From the NCBI GenBank assembly GCA_027067085.1, contig JAMOMM010000199.1:1-12597 (forward strand): a stretch of DNA of 12,597 bases. The letters are read 5' to 3'. Of the stretch, positions 1-7,089 are shown one piece after another. A program made the translations under genes and the position numbers. This DNA is from Hyphomicrobiales bacterium (GTDB taxonomy: Bacteria; Pseudomonadota; Alphaproteobacteria; Rhizobiales; Aestuariivirgaceae). The stretch's first letter is position 1; each line of letters opens with the position of its first letter. Under the pieces are notes generated by a model, which worked only from the letters and a program-made list of their open reading frames with translations, made no database searches and was not told the DNA's origin.

Positions 1-380
1 GTGAAAAATATTGGCACCATAGAACCTGCCAAAGCACCCATAATCAATTGGCCTTCCGCACCAATGTTCCAAACCTTGGCTTCAAAGCAAACGGCTAAGC
101 CCACCCCAATCAAAATTAGCGGTGCAGCCTTAACGATCAATTCTTCGATAGACCAAGACGTGGTCAGTGGCTCAATAAAAAACACATAAAGCGCGCTCAT
201 CGACTTAATGCCACTTACAACTAATAGCTCTCCAGTGGTCAACGCGTCAGTATTGGAAAACATTTCACGTGCCGCAAAAATAATCGCTCCAAAAAACACC
301 GTAAGACCAATGGCCAGCACAGGCGATAAAAGTGCCATCTTTTTAGATCGCTCTGCGCGCTTTTCTAAGATCAACTTCAT
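1..380 (-). CDS. ABC importer permease, BmpA/nucleoside type (N-terminal part, runs off window)
   Basis: Inner-membrane permease of an ABC importer. Only the first 126 residues are present; the gene continues past base 1. A hydrophobic segment at about residues 16-36 is the first membrane helix, and a second lies at about 85-100. It is followed by K-V-W-N-I-G-A-E-G-Q (102-111), a motif typical of the YufP/NupB group of permeases that work with a BmpA-like lipoprotein and a double-domain ATPase. The ATG at 378-380 overlaps the stop codon of the upstream ATPase gene in an ATGA arrangement. AAGAGG (388-393) sits 7 bases before the start. Coupled translation with the ATPase strongly supports one transporter. 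Known members of the family move nucleosides or purines. The position behind xdhABC suggests the same here, but the substrate is inferred. A second permease and the binding protein would be expected beyond the window. Confidence 0.88.
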   Translation of the reverse strand, partial: MKLILEKRAERSKKMALLSPVLAIGLTVFFGAIIFAAREMFSNTDALTTGELLVVSGIKSMSALYVFFIEPLTTSWSIEELIVKAAPLILIGVGLAVCFEAKVWNIGAEGQLIMGALAGSMVPIFF

Positions 381-2005
381 TGGTTTGCCTCTTGCGCTAA
401 ACTGGCCCCAGAACTGGTATCTGCGCTGGTTTCATCGTCATTCTCGTGCGAGCCAGCCATCATCAATCCAATTTCTTCTAGGGATAGTTCCGATGCAGGC
501 ACAACGCGAGACAATTGCCCGCGCGAAATAACGGCAATCTGATCGGCAATTTCAAAAATTTCATCTAAATCTTGGCTGATGACCAAAACCGCTGAACCGC
601 TGGCGGCCAGATCAATCAAGGCTTGACGAATGAGTGCTGCGGCCCCTGCATCGACACCCCAAGTTGGTTGATTAACAATCAGCAAAGATGGGCTTCTATC
701 TAATTCGCGACCAACAACAAATTTTTGCAAATTGCCACCAGACAGTGATCGCGCTTCTGGATTTGGACCAGATTTTCTCACATCGAATTCAGTAGAAATA
801 CTGGTTTGTATTGTGGCTGCAATGGCCGTATCGATCATGCCTTTTGAGACGACATTATCACCCGTTGCGTAGCGAGTGAGCACAACATTATCAGTTAATG
901 AAAACTCTGGCACAGCGCCATGCCCCAAACGTTCTTCGGGCACAAATGCTGCGCCTAGTTTTCGTCTTGCAATAATATTTTGGCGGCCAACTTCTGTTCC
1001 AGAGATCAAAACCACTTGCTCTGCTTGTGATAACTTTTCACCCGACAAGGCATCAAAAAGCTCGCCTTGGCCGTTGCCTGCTACGCCTGCAATTGCAACA
1101 ATTTCACCACCGCGTACATCGAGATTGATATTCTTTAAAGCAACGGAAAAAGGCCCATCAGCTGGTAACGAAAGTTGCTTAATTGAGAGTATTGTTTCGC
1201 CTGTAAGCGCTGCAGATTTAGCTTTAATCTCATGTACGTCTGCGCCAACCATAAGACGGGCTAAACTTGCCGCTGTTTCTTCTTGTGGATCGCATGTTGC
1301 AACAACTTTGCCATGGCGCAAAATCGTGGCGTTGTGGCATAGGCGTTGAATTTCATCTAAGCGATGAGAAATATAAAGAACCGCGCAGCCTTCGCTCGAC
1401 AAACGATGCAGAGTTTCGAACAATTGATCGGCTTCTTGCGGTGTAAGAACTGCTGTTGGCTCATCCATGATTAACAGTTTTGGTTCTTGCAACAAACAGC
1501 GGACAATCTCGATACGCTGACGCTCGCCTACAGATAAGTCAGCCACCAAAGCTGTTGGAATTAAAGGCAATCCGTATTCCACCGAAACGCGGGCGATTTT
1601 TTCAGACAATTTCGGTAAGTCAAGTTTGCCAGGCAAAGCCAGCGCAATATTTTCTGCAACGGTTAGAGCATCAAACAATGAAAAATGTTGAAACACCATG
1701 CCAACGCCCAGTTGACGTGCAGCGGCGGGGTTGGCAATTGTGATCTTTTCACCTTGCCAATAAACTTCACCAGATGTGGGCTGTAAAGAGCCGTAGATGA
1801 TTTTTACAAGGGTTGATTTTCCCGCGCCGTTTTCACCAAGCAGCGCGTGAATTTCACCTTCATTGATCGCTAAAGAAACGTCTTTATTGGCGGCTAAATC
1901 ACCATACATTTTGGTGATGTTGCGAACTTCTATAAGTGGAGTTTGAGCGCCATTTTTTTGTTCTTTGTTTTGATCTGGGCTTTGTACTTTAGACTGTTCT
2001 GACAA
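377..2005 (-). CDS. ABC importer ATP-binding protein with two ATPase domains (BmpA/nucleoside type)
   Basis: Cytoplasmic energy-coupling subunit of the importer, 542 residues, the usual length for two fused ABC domains. The first domain is intact: Walker A G-E-N-G-A-G-K-S-T (57-65), Q-loop Q106, signature L-S-V-G-E (157-161), Walker B L-L-I-M-D-E (177-182) and switch H214. The second is degenerate: G-V-A-G-N-G-Q (307-313) replaces Walker A, the signature L-S-G-G-N (421-425) is kept, Walker B ends in N445-Q446, and Q478 replaces the switch histidine. This asymmetry is normal for the YufO/NupA and sugar-importer families, so it is not decay. The start is TTG at 2003-2005, with GGAGGG (2014-2019) 8 bases upstream. 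No in-frame ATG occurs before residue 33, which is already inside the first domain, and a stop lies in frame at 2024-2026. It follows xdhC by 22 bases and overlaps the permease by 4. The purine/nucleoside substrate is inferred from family and neighbours. Confidence 0.9.
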   Translation of the reverse strand: MSEQSKVQSPDQNKEQKNGAQTPLIEVRNITKMYGDLAANKDVSLAINEGEIHALLGENGAGKSTLVKIIYGSLQPTSGEVYWQGEKITIANPAAARQLGVGMVFQHFSLFDALTVAENIALALPGKLDLPKLSEKIARVSVEYGLPLIPTALVADLSVGERQRIEIVRCLLQEPKLLIMDEPTAVLTPQEADQLFETLHRLSSEGCAVLYISHRLDEIQRLCHNATILRHGKVVATCDPQEETAASLARLMVGADVHEIKAKSAALTGETILSIKQLSLPADGPFSVALKNINLDVRGGEIVAIAGVAGNGQGELFDALSGEKLSQAEQVVLISGTEVGRQNIIARRKLGAAFVPEERLGHGAVPEFSLTDNVVLTRYATGDNVVSKGMIDTAIAATIQTSISTEFDVRKSGPNPEARSLSGGNLQKFVVGRELDRSPSLLIVNQPTWGVDAGAAALIRQALIDLAASGSAVLVISQDLDEIFEIADQIAVISRGQLSRVVPASELSLEEIGLMMAGSHENDDETSADTSSGASLAQEANQ

Positions 2006-2013
2006 AATTGCAT

Positions 2014-2019
2014 CCCTCC
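2014..2019 (-). promoter_or_regulatory. Ribosome-binding site deciding a TTG start
   Basis: The minus strand reads GGAGGG here, 8 bases before the TTG used for the ABC ATPase. An ATG at 2011-2013 directly abuts the Shine-Dalgarno sequence but is in another frame and too close to be used. The spacing and the complete first ATPase domain support TTG. Confidence 0.7.
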
Positions 2020-2027
2020 GCCTTTAG

Positions 2028-2897
2028 CTAAGCGCTATTTTTGACCAAATGCACGGGTTTTTTGCCAGTTTTCAACAAATCAATTTGTTGCAACAATTGC
2101 CCAACCACAGACGCTGCAATCGCAGGTGGTGACTTATCATAAACACCCTCTAACCCTATTGGGCAGGTCAGTTTTTCTATGGTCTTTAGCGCCAAGCCAG
2201 ATTCAGCAAAACGTTTGCAAAAACGGGCGCGTTTTGTGGCGCTACCGATTAAACCCGTAAACACAACTTCTCGCTGCTGCAAAGCCTGTAAAGTGAGATC
2301 AAAATCAAGTTGATGGTTATGGGTCATCACCAACACAAAGGTATTTTCGGGCACGTTTTCAAAGCAATTTGTCGATGCTTCGTGCGATCGATATTCGACA
2401 TTTTCCAATTTTGATTTCGGAAAAATATCTTTGCGACGATCAAACCATTTAATATCGAAAGCAAGCGGTGCCAATGCTGTCACCATCGCCGAGCCAACAT
2501 GGCCAGCACCAAACAAATACAACGATTGTCTCAGGTTTTGTTGCGCAGAACTTTTTGCGTTCTGGTTTATTTGGGCCAAGTCTGCTTTGTCAAAAATAGC
2601 AAACGACACCGTCACATGCCCACCGCAACACTGACCTAAATCTGGGCCTAAGATATAGTCCGCCTGCAATTGCCTTGGGCCGTGTTTTTCATTGAGCAAT
2701 TGTTGGGCTTGTTTCGTTGCTTGCCACTCTAGTTCGCCACCGCCAATGGTGCCAAATTGTTCGCCTGTTGACGACAGCACCATTTGCGTTCCAACATTGC
2801 GCGGTGCCGAGCCTTTCACCGCAATGATTGTCAACACTACTGCGCGATCATTGCCAGAGATGAGTTGGGCCACAGTATGCCAAATATTTATGGTCAC
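2028..2897 (-). CDS. xdhC: Xanthine dehydrogenase accessory protein XdhC (molybdenum cofactor insertion)
   Basis: Cytoplasmic chaperone of 289 residues that, in the characterised Rhodobacter capsulatus system, binds molybdenum cofactor, supports its sulfuration and delivers it to XdhB. The N-terminal domain has G-S-A-P-R (29-33), the glycine-rich G-T-I-G-G-G-E-L-E (49-57) and L-G-Q-C-C-G-G (87-93), all typical of XdhC. The C-terminal domain is a Rossmann-like fold beginning F-G-A-G-H-V-G (129-135), then T-H-N-H-Q-L-D-F (192-199), G-L-I-G-S (215-219) and C-P-I-G-L (245-249). Length and domain order are normal. The start is GTG at 2895-2897, overlapping the xdhB stop as GTGA. No good Shine-Dalgarno sequence precedes it, which fits translational coupling to xdhB. 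It is the third gene of a standard xdhABC set and should be needed for the activity of XdhAB. Confidence 0.95.
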   Translation of the reverse strand: MTINIWHTVAQLISGNDRAVVLTIIAVKGSAPRNVGTQMVLSSTGEQFGTIGGGELEWQATKQAQQLLNEKHGPRQLQADYILGPDLGQCCGGHVTVSFAIFDKADLAQINQNAKSSAQQNLRQSLYLFGAGHVGSAMVTALAPLAFDIKWFDRRKDIFPKSKLENVEYRSHEASTNCFENVPENTFVLVMTHNHQLDFDLTLQALQQREVVFTGLIGSATKRARFCKRFAESGLALKTIEKLTCPIGLEGVYDKSPPAIAASVVGQLLQQIDLLKTGKKPVHLVKNSA

Positions 2898-5185
2898 GCC
2901 GTTGCTGACTTCATTGACGCAACAGCTTTCATAATTGACTCAGGTGTTGCTGGCGCATGCAACTTGGGCACGATATTTGGCGCAACACTGGCAACAGCAT
3001 CAAAAATAGCTGAGAAAACTGACAGCGCCAACATGACGGGTGGCTCACCAACCGCTTTTGAGCGATAAATGGTGTCAGCTTTATTACCATCAGATTCCCA
3101 TAATTTCGTGGTGAAATTTTCTGGTATATCGGACACGGTCGGAATTTTATAAGTCGATGGCGCATGAGTGCGCAATTGTCCCCTATCATCAAACACCAAT
3201 TCTTCGGTGGTCAGCCAGCCCATGCCCTGTACAAAACCGCCTTCGATTTGGCCGATGTCGATTGCTGGGTTTAGCGATGTCCCAACATCGTGTAAAATAT
3301 CAACCTGCTCAACTTTCATTTCGCCCGTAAGTGTATCAATGGTGACTTCGCTGCATGATGCGCCATAAGCGAAATAAAAGAACGGGGTGCCTTCCACGTT
3401 CTCACGGTCCCAAGTGATTTTTGGTGTTGCATAAAACCCTGTCGCTGATAACGAAACCCGCTGTAAAAATGCTTTCTTTGTTAAGTCAGCAAAGTTCATC
3501 TCACCTTTGGGACAAGTCACTTTGTTTTGACTAAAACGAATGTCCCCCGCGCTGCAGTTTAATTGTTCAGCAGCCAAAACAGCCAACCGCTTCTTGATTG
3601 TTTCGCAGGCATTTTTAGCTGCCATGCCATTTAGATCGGTGCCAGCAGATGCTGCGGTTGGAGCCGTGTTTGGCACCTTATCGGTGGTGGTTGCGGTAAT
3701 TTTTACAACGTCAATATCTATGCCAAATTCATTGGCAACAATGCTGGCCACTTTGGTATATAGCCCTTGGCCCATCTCGGTGCCGCCGTGGTTTATTTGC
3801 ACCGAGCCATCAGTATAAACATGGACCAACGCCCCTGCTTGATTGAGATGGATAAGGGTGAATGAAATGCCGAACTTTACTGGCGTGAGCGCGATACCCT
3901 TTTTAAGATATTTGTTCTCAGCATTAAACTTCGTAATGGCCGTGCGTCTTTTGCGATAATCACATGAGGTTTCAAGTTCACGCATAATCTGTGGTGCAAT
4001 ATTGTCAACAACTTGCATACCATATGGGGTTATGTCACGATCTGGCCCGTATAAGTTTGTCAGCCTTACATCAAGCGGGTCTTTGCCAAGTTTGCAGGCA
4101 ATTTCATCCATCATACGTTCGGCAAAAACGGTTCCTTGCGGGCCACCAAAGCCACGAAATGCCGTATTGGAAACCGTATTGGTTTTCATCCGATAAGAGT
4201 TGATTTCTAAACTGGGATAAAAATATGCGTTGTCAGCATGGAACATAGCGCGATCGTTTACCCCAAGGGATAAATCAGCAGAGCAACCGCAGCGCGCGTA
4301 AAGATCAGATTTAACCGATGTCAGTTGGCCTTGATCGTTGAAACCTGCTTGATATTCAATTTCAAAATCATGGCGTTTACCCGTCAAAATCATATCGTCA
4401 TCGCGATCAAGCCGTAGCTTGCACGGTTTACCTGTTTTTGCAGCGGCGAGCGCGGCAAGTGCTGCCCATTGTGTGGCTTGACTTTCTTTGCCACCAAACG
4501 CGCCGCCCATGCGCCTGACTTCGCAAATAATATCGGCTTGAGGTAGATCCAGCATACGGGCAATGCAATGTTGTACTTCACTTGGATGTTGGGTTGATGA
4601 ATAAACTTTCATCGATGTGCCCTCAAGTGGTACGGCAAAGGCGATTTGACCTTCAAGATAGAAATGCTCTTGGCCACCAACGACAATTTCGCTGTTTAAA
4701 TTATGTGGCGAATTTGCGATTTCGCTCTCAACATCACCGCGCTTAAATTGATAAGGCGGTAATACGGTTTTGGATTTTTTCTTTGCGTCTGCAATGGTTA
4801 AAACGGGCGACATTGTAGCTATTTCGATGCCTACTAATTTTGCCGCTTTTCGTGCTGCGTCTCTGGTTTTAGCGACCACGGCAAAAATGACCTGACCACT
4901 AAAGAAAACTTCATCGATCGCCAAAATCAGATCATCCCCCATGGCGGGGCTGCAATCGTTCATGCCAACAATATCAGCGTACGTAAGAACCGTTACAACG
5001 TCAGGGGCAGTGCGAACAGCCTCTAAATCCAAATGGGCGATTTTTCCTGCAGCAACATTGGTATATCCTGGGACCACGTGAAGCGTGCCGTGTGGTTCTG
5101 GCATGTCATCAATATAAGGCGCATCGCCTTTAACATGATGAACGGCACTATCGTGAGTTTTGTGTTTGGCGCTTTCATTGAGCAT
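2894..5185 (-). CDS. xdhB: Xanthine dehydrogenase molybdopterin-binding subunit XdhB
   Basis: Catalytic subunit (763 residues) oxidising hypoxanthine to xanthine and urate at a molybdenum cofactor. Visible hallmarks are G-G-A-F-G-G-K-E (227-234), N-D-R-A-M-F-H (310-316), N-T-A-F-R-G-F-G-G-P-Q-G (340-351), the G-Q-G-rich stretch near 470-475 and A-V-G-E-P-P (711-716). E234, R312, R344 and E714 line up by spacing and motif with the bovine residues Glu802, Arg880, Arg912 and Glu1261. The first two orient the purine ring and the last is the catalytic base, so a true xanthine dehydrogenase is more likely than an aldehyde or CO-type oxidoreductase. The frame is open upstream to an ATG at 5251, but the start chosen is ATG 5183-5185. 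It has AAGGAG (5195-5200) 9 bases upstream, and the extra 22 residues would lie inside xdhA. It overlaps xdhA by 11 bases and xdhC by 4. Confidence 0.96.
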   Translation of the reverse strand: MLNESAKHKTHDSAVHHVKGDAPYIDDMPEPHGTLHVVPGYTNVAAGKIAHLDLEAVRTAPDVVTVLTYADIVGMNDCSPAMGDDLILAIDEVFFSGQVIFAVVAKTRDAARKAAKLVGIEIATMSPVLTIADAKKKSKTVLPPYQFKRGDVESEIANSPHNLNSEIVVGGQEHFYLEGQIAFAVPLEGTSMKVYSSTQHPSEVQHCIARMLDLPQADIICEVRRMGGAFGGKESQATQWAALAALAAAKTGKPCKLRLDRDDDMILTGKRHDFEIEYQAGFNDQGQLTSVKSDLYARCGCSADLSLGVNDRAMFHADNAYFYPSLEINSYRMKTNTVSNTAFRGFGGPQGTVFAERMMDEIACKLGKDPLDVRLTNLYGPDRDITPYGMQVVDNIAPQIMRELETSCDYRKRRTAITKFNAENKYLKKGIALTPVKFGISFTLIHLNQAGALVHVYTDGSVQINHGGTEMGQGLYTKVASIVANEFGIDIDVVKITATTTDKVPNTAPTAASAGTDLNGMAAKNACETIKKRLAVLAAEQLNCSAGDIRFSQNKVTCPKGEMNFADLTKKAFLQRVSLSATGFYATPKITWDRENVEGTPFFYFAYGASCSEVTIDTLTGEMKVEQVDILHDVGTSLNPAIDIGQIEGGFVQGMGWLTTEELVFDDRGQLRTHAPSTYKIPTVSDIPENFTTKLWESDGNKADTIYRSKAVGEPPVMLALSVFSAIFDAVASVAPNIVPKLHAPATPESIMKAVASMKSATA

Positions 5186-6635
5186 GGGTGGGTGCTCCTT
5201 TTGAATCTGCTTGCAGAATGCGCGTATTGGTTTCTCCCGCAATTTCAGCACGCGCTTTTAGCAACAAAGCTTTGGCGGTGTTCAGGCGGTATTGCGCGCT
5301 GGCACGCATATCATCCATTGGAGTGAAATCTTGCGCAAGTAATTGTGCAGCTTGTTGCCATGCCGTTTCATCTTTTATGCTCAAACCCATTAGAGCTGCT
5401 TGCGTTTTATGAGCCAGCATCGGGGTGCCCGCCATGCCGCCAAATGCACATCTTGCATTCATGATTGCATCGTTCTCAATGGTAAAACAAAAGCCAGCCA
5501 TTATCGCCGAGATGTCTTGGTCAAAGCGTTTTGAAATTTTGTAGGCCCGAAACTGTTGGTTGGCCTGAAGCAGCGAAATTCGAATTTGCGCCAAATACTC
5601 ATTTGGTTTTAAATCTTGTTTTCCATACTCGATATAAAAGTCTTCAAGGGCAATTGATCGTTTTCCCTCGATTGAACGCAATTCGATTTGGCTTGATAAC
5701 GCAATTAACATTGGCGGCATATCACCGATCGGCGATCCGTTGGCAATGTTACCACCAATGGTGCCAACAGCGCGCACTTGTTTTGAGCCAATACGGCGAA
5801 CGACTTGACCAAGATCTGGGTGCAAAGCATCAAGATGGGGCAAAGCTTGAGCATAGGTAACACCTGCGCCCATGACCAAATCTGCAATCTCAATGGCAAT
5901 ATTCTTCAAACTTTTAACCGCACCTAAGTAAATTACCTTGGGCAAGGGGCGTAATTGTTTGGTGATCCACAGGCCAACATCGGTCGCACCGGCCACTAAA
6001 GTTGCATCTTGGTGTTCGTGGTAAAGCGTGGCCAAAGCGCTTTGCGTCGATGGGCTGGCAAAAAAACTAGTTTCATCACCGATAAAAGTGTCTTGGTTCT
6101 TTTCTAATAATGCGAATAACGCTGCGGGTCGCTCAATGACAGGTTCATTGCACACTTGTTTGGCCGCATCAATGATCGGGCGATAACCTGTGCAGCGGCA
6201 TAGATTACCTGCAAGGGCATTGTTTATTTCATTACGGTCAGGGTTCGTTCCTTCTTGTTGAAGGACGAACAGGCTCATAATAAACCCTGGTGTACAGAAC
6301 CCACATTGCGATCCATGGTTTTCGACCATTGCTGATTGCACAGGGTGAAGCTTACCTGAGGGCGATGCCAAGTCCTCTACGGTCACAAGCTCTTTGCCAT
6401 CGAGACTGCCAAGCAGTTGAATGCAACTGTTTACGGGTTGATAGGCAACTTTTCCTTCGTGCAGCTGCCCTATAGCAACGGTGCATGCGCCGCAATCGCC
6501 TTCCCCACACCCTTCTTTGGTGCCTGTTAAGTGCATACGCAATCGCAAGTAATCTAATATAGTTTCACTTGGGCCGACGTTAGACAGTTCCACCAACTCG
6601 GTGCCATGAAAGAATTTGATGCTTTTTTTTGGCAT
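5175..6635 (-). CDS. xdhA: Xanthine dehydrogenase Fe-S/FAD subunit XdhA
   Basis: Electron-transfer subunit (486 residues) carrying electrons from the molybdenum centre in XdhB through two [2Fe-2S] clusters to FAD and then NAD+. The plant-type ferredoxin domain has C43, C48, C51 and C71. The second, helical cluster domain has C111, C114, C146 and C148 in the usual C-G-F-C and C-R-C pairs. The FAD-binding domain follows, with V-A-G-A-T-D-V-G (214-221) and G-T-I-G-G-N-I-A-N-G-S-P-I-G-D (291-305), then the C-terminal flavoprotein domain. This two-subunit split (Fe-S/FAD plus Mo) is the bacterial XdhA/XdhB form. The start chosen is ATG 6633-6635, 4 bases after the uraH stop (TGA-AGTT-ATG). A longer frame opens with TTG at 6668 but would overlap uraH by 29 bases and add residues before the ferredoxin fold. 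The Shine-Dalgarno sequence is weak, so translation is probably coupled to uraH. Codons 2-5 contain a run of eight A. Confidence 0.95.
   Translation of the reverse strand: MPKKSIKFFHGTELVELSNVGPSETILDYLRLRMHLTGTKEGCGEGDCGACTVAIGQLHEGKVAYQPVNSCIQLLGSLDGKELVTVEDLASPSGKLHPVQSAMVENHGSQCGFCTPGFIMSLFVLQQEGTNPDRNEINNALAGNLCRCTGYRPIIDAAKQVCNEPVIERPAALFALLEKNQDTFIGDETSFFASPSTQSALATLYHEHQDATLVAGATDVGLWITKQLRPLPKVIYLGAVKSLKNIAIEIADLVMGAGVTYAQALPHLDALHPDLGQVVRRIGSKQVRAVGTIGGNIANGSPIGDMPPMLIALSSQIELRSIEGKRSIALEDFYIEYGKQDLKPNEYLAQIRISLLQANQQFRAYKISKRFDQDISAIMAGFCFTIENDAIMNARCAFGGMAGTPMLAHKTQAALMGLSIKDETAWQQAAQLLAQDFTPMDDMRASAQYRLNTAKALLLKARAEIAGETNTRILQADSKGAPTHAQ
5195..5200 (-). promoter_or_regulatory. 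Ribosome-binding site of xdhB
   Basis: The minus strand reads AAGGAG, 9 bases before the ATG at 5185 and inside the end of xdhA. It is the strongest Shine-Dalgarno sequence in the operon and decides the start 22 codons downstream of the longest open frame. Confidence 0.75.
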
Positions 6636-6639
6636 AACT

Positions 6640-6993
6640 TCAAGATCCGCGATACGTTGAATACCCAAATGGGGAAATCAACAAAGGCACATGATAGTGC
6701 GAGCCTTGCTCGGCCATGCCGAAGCGAATGGGAATAATGTCTAAAAATAACGGCTCTTGAAGTTCACTATTTTGCTCGCGTAAATAATTGCCCGCATTAA
6801 AGCGCAATTCATACACTCCAATAGCAAATTCTTGTTCCGGTAAAATTGGTCCATCTACTCGCCCGTCACTATTGGTAACAACCGTTTTTAACAAAACAGC
6901 GTCGTCATTCTCAATTCGGAAAAGTTCGATACTCATATTTGCTGCTGGGTTGCCGCTGGCTGTATCTAGAACATGGGTCGTTAAGAACCCCAT
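6640..6993 (-). CDS. uraH: 5-hydroxyisourate hydrolase (transthyretin-like protein)
   Basis: Hydrolyses 5-hydroxyisourate, the unstable product of urate oxidation, to OHCU (2-oxo-4-hydroxy-4-carboxy-5-ureidoimidazoline), the step before allantoin. The 117-residue length is typical. The family signatures are visible: L-T-T-H-V-L-D (4-10) with H7, R45 in S-D-G-R-V-D-G-P, H-Y-H-V-P-L-L (99-105) with the catalytic histidine pair region, and the C-terminal tetrapeptide Y-R-G-S (114-117), which separates the hydrolase from vertebrate transthyretin. There is no signal peptide, so it should be cytoplasmic, unlike the periplasmic enterobacterial HiuH. The start is ATG 6991-6993 with AGAGGT (7000-7005) 6 bases upstream. 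It is the first gene of the operon and lies 4 bases before xdhA. No urate oxidase or OHCU decarboxylase gene is in the window, so those steps must be encoded elsewhere. Confidence 0.95.
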   Translation of the reverse strand: MGFLTTHVLDTASGNPAANMSIELFRIENDDAVLLKTVVTNSDGRVDGPILPEQEFAIGVYELRFNAGNYLREQNSELQEPLFLDIIPIRFGMAEQGSHYHVPLLISPFGYSTYRGS

Positions 6994-6999
6994 TGCGTT

Positions 7000-7005
7000 A
7001 CCTCT
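7000..7005 (-). promoter_or_regulatory. Ribosome-binding site of uraH
   Basis: The minus strand reads AGAGGT, 6 bases before the uraH ATG at 6993. It is the entry site for translation of the whole operon, because the next gene, xdhA, has only a weak site of its own. Confidence 0.6.
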
Positions 7006-7006
7006 A

Positions 7007-7025
7007 TTTTTTTGTTTGTTTTTTT
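7007..7025 (-). other. A-rich mirror-symmetric leader segment upstream of uraH
   Basis: The minus strand reads A7-C-A3-C-A7, a near-homopolymeric and mirror-symmetric stretch directly before the uraH ribosome-binding site. Such A-rich untranslated segments can keep a start region unstructured or bind ribosomal protein S1. That role is inference. No hairpin forms here. Confidence 0.5.
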
Positions 7026-7039
7026 CATAGTAGACAATC

Positions 7040-7068
7040 TAATTTACGGCGAAAAGAACTTTAAGTGG
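7040..7068 (-). promoter_or_regulatory. Possible promoter of the uraH-xdh operon
   Basis: On the minus strand a TTAAAG-like -35 and a TAGATT-like -10 are separated by 17 bases, just downstream of the 7068-7079 inverted repeat. The matches to TTGACA/TATAAT are only 3/6 and 4/6, so this is a guess from spacing and place. If right, a protein on the inverted repeat would sit at the -35 edge. Confidence 0.25.
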
Positions 7069-7079
7069 ACCAACTGGTC
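7068..7079. promoter_or_regulatory. Inverted repeat, candidate operator between uraH and pepN
   Basis: GACCA-AC-TGGTC is a perfect 5+5 dyad with a 2-base centre. It lies 75 bases upstream of uraH and 92 bases upstream of pepN, inside the divergent intergenic region. Weak flanking symmetry (T at -2 with A at +2, AA with TT further out) extends it slightly. It has the size and placement expected for a dimeric repressor site, but I cannot name the regulator family. It has no T tract and a 2-base loop, so it is not a terminator. It could control either or both genes. Confidence 0.45.
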
Positions 7080-7089
7080 AAATTTTATA

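Noticed and set aside
1..189. Plus-strand open frame of 62 codons beginning at GTG 1
   Set aside because: It is the reverse of the permease coding sequence, which has clear membrane segments and the family motif on the minus strand.
640..1100. Degenerate Walker A and B in the second ATPase domain as a sign of gene decay
   Set aside because: The loss is normal for double-domain ATPases of this importer family, and the frame is intact throughout.
876..1349. 157-codon open frame on the plus strand inside the ABC ATPase gene
   Set aside because: Antisense shadow of the second ATPase domain, with no motif or supported start.
2894..5251. Longer xdhB starting at ATG 5251 (22 extra residues)
   Set aside because: The extra part lies inside xdhA and has no ribosome-binding site, while ATG 5185 has AAGGAG at 9 bases and matches the family N-terminus.
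6636..6668. Longer xdhA starting at TTG 6668
   Set aside because: It would overlap uraH by 29 bases and adds residues ahead of the ferredoxin fold. ATG 6635 follows the uraH stop by 4 bases and fits coupling.
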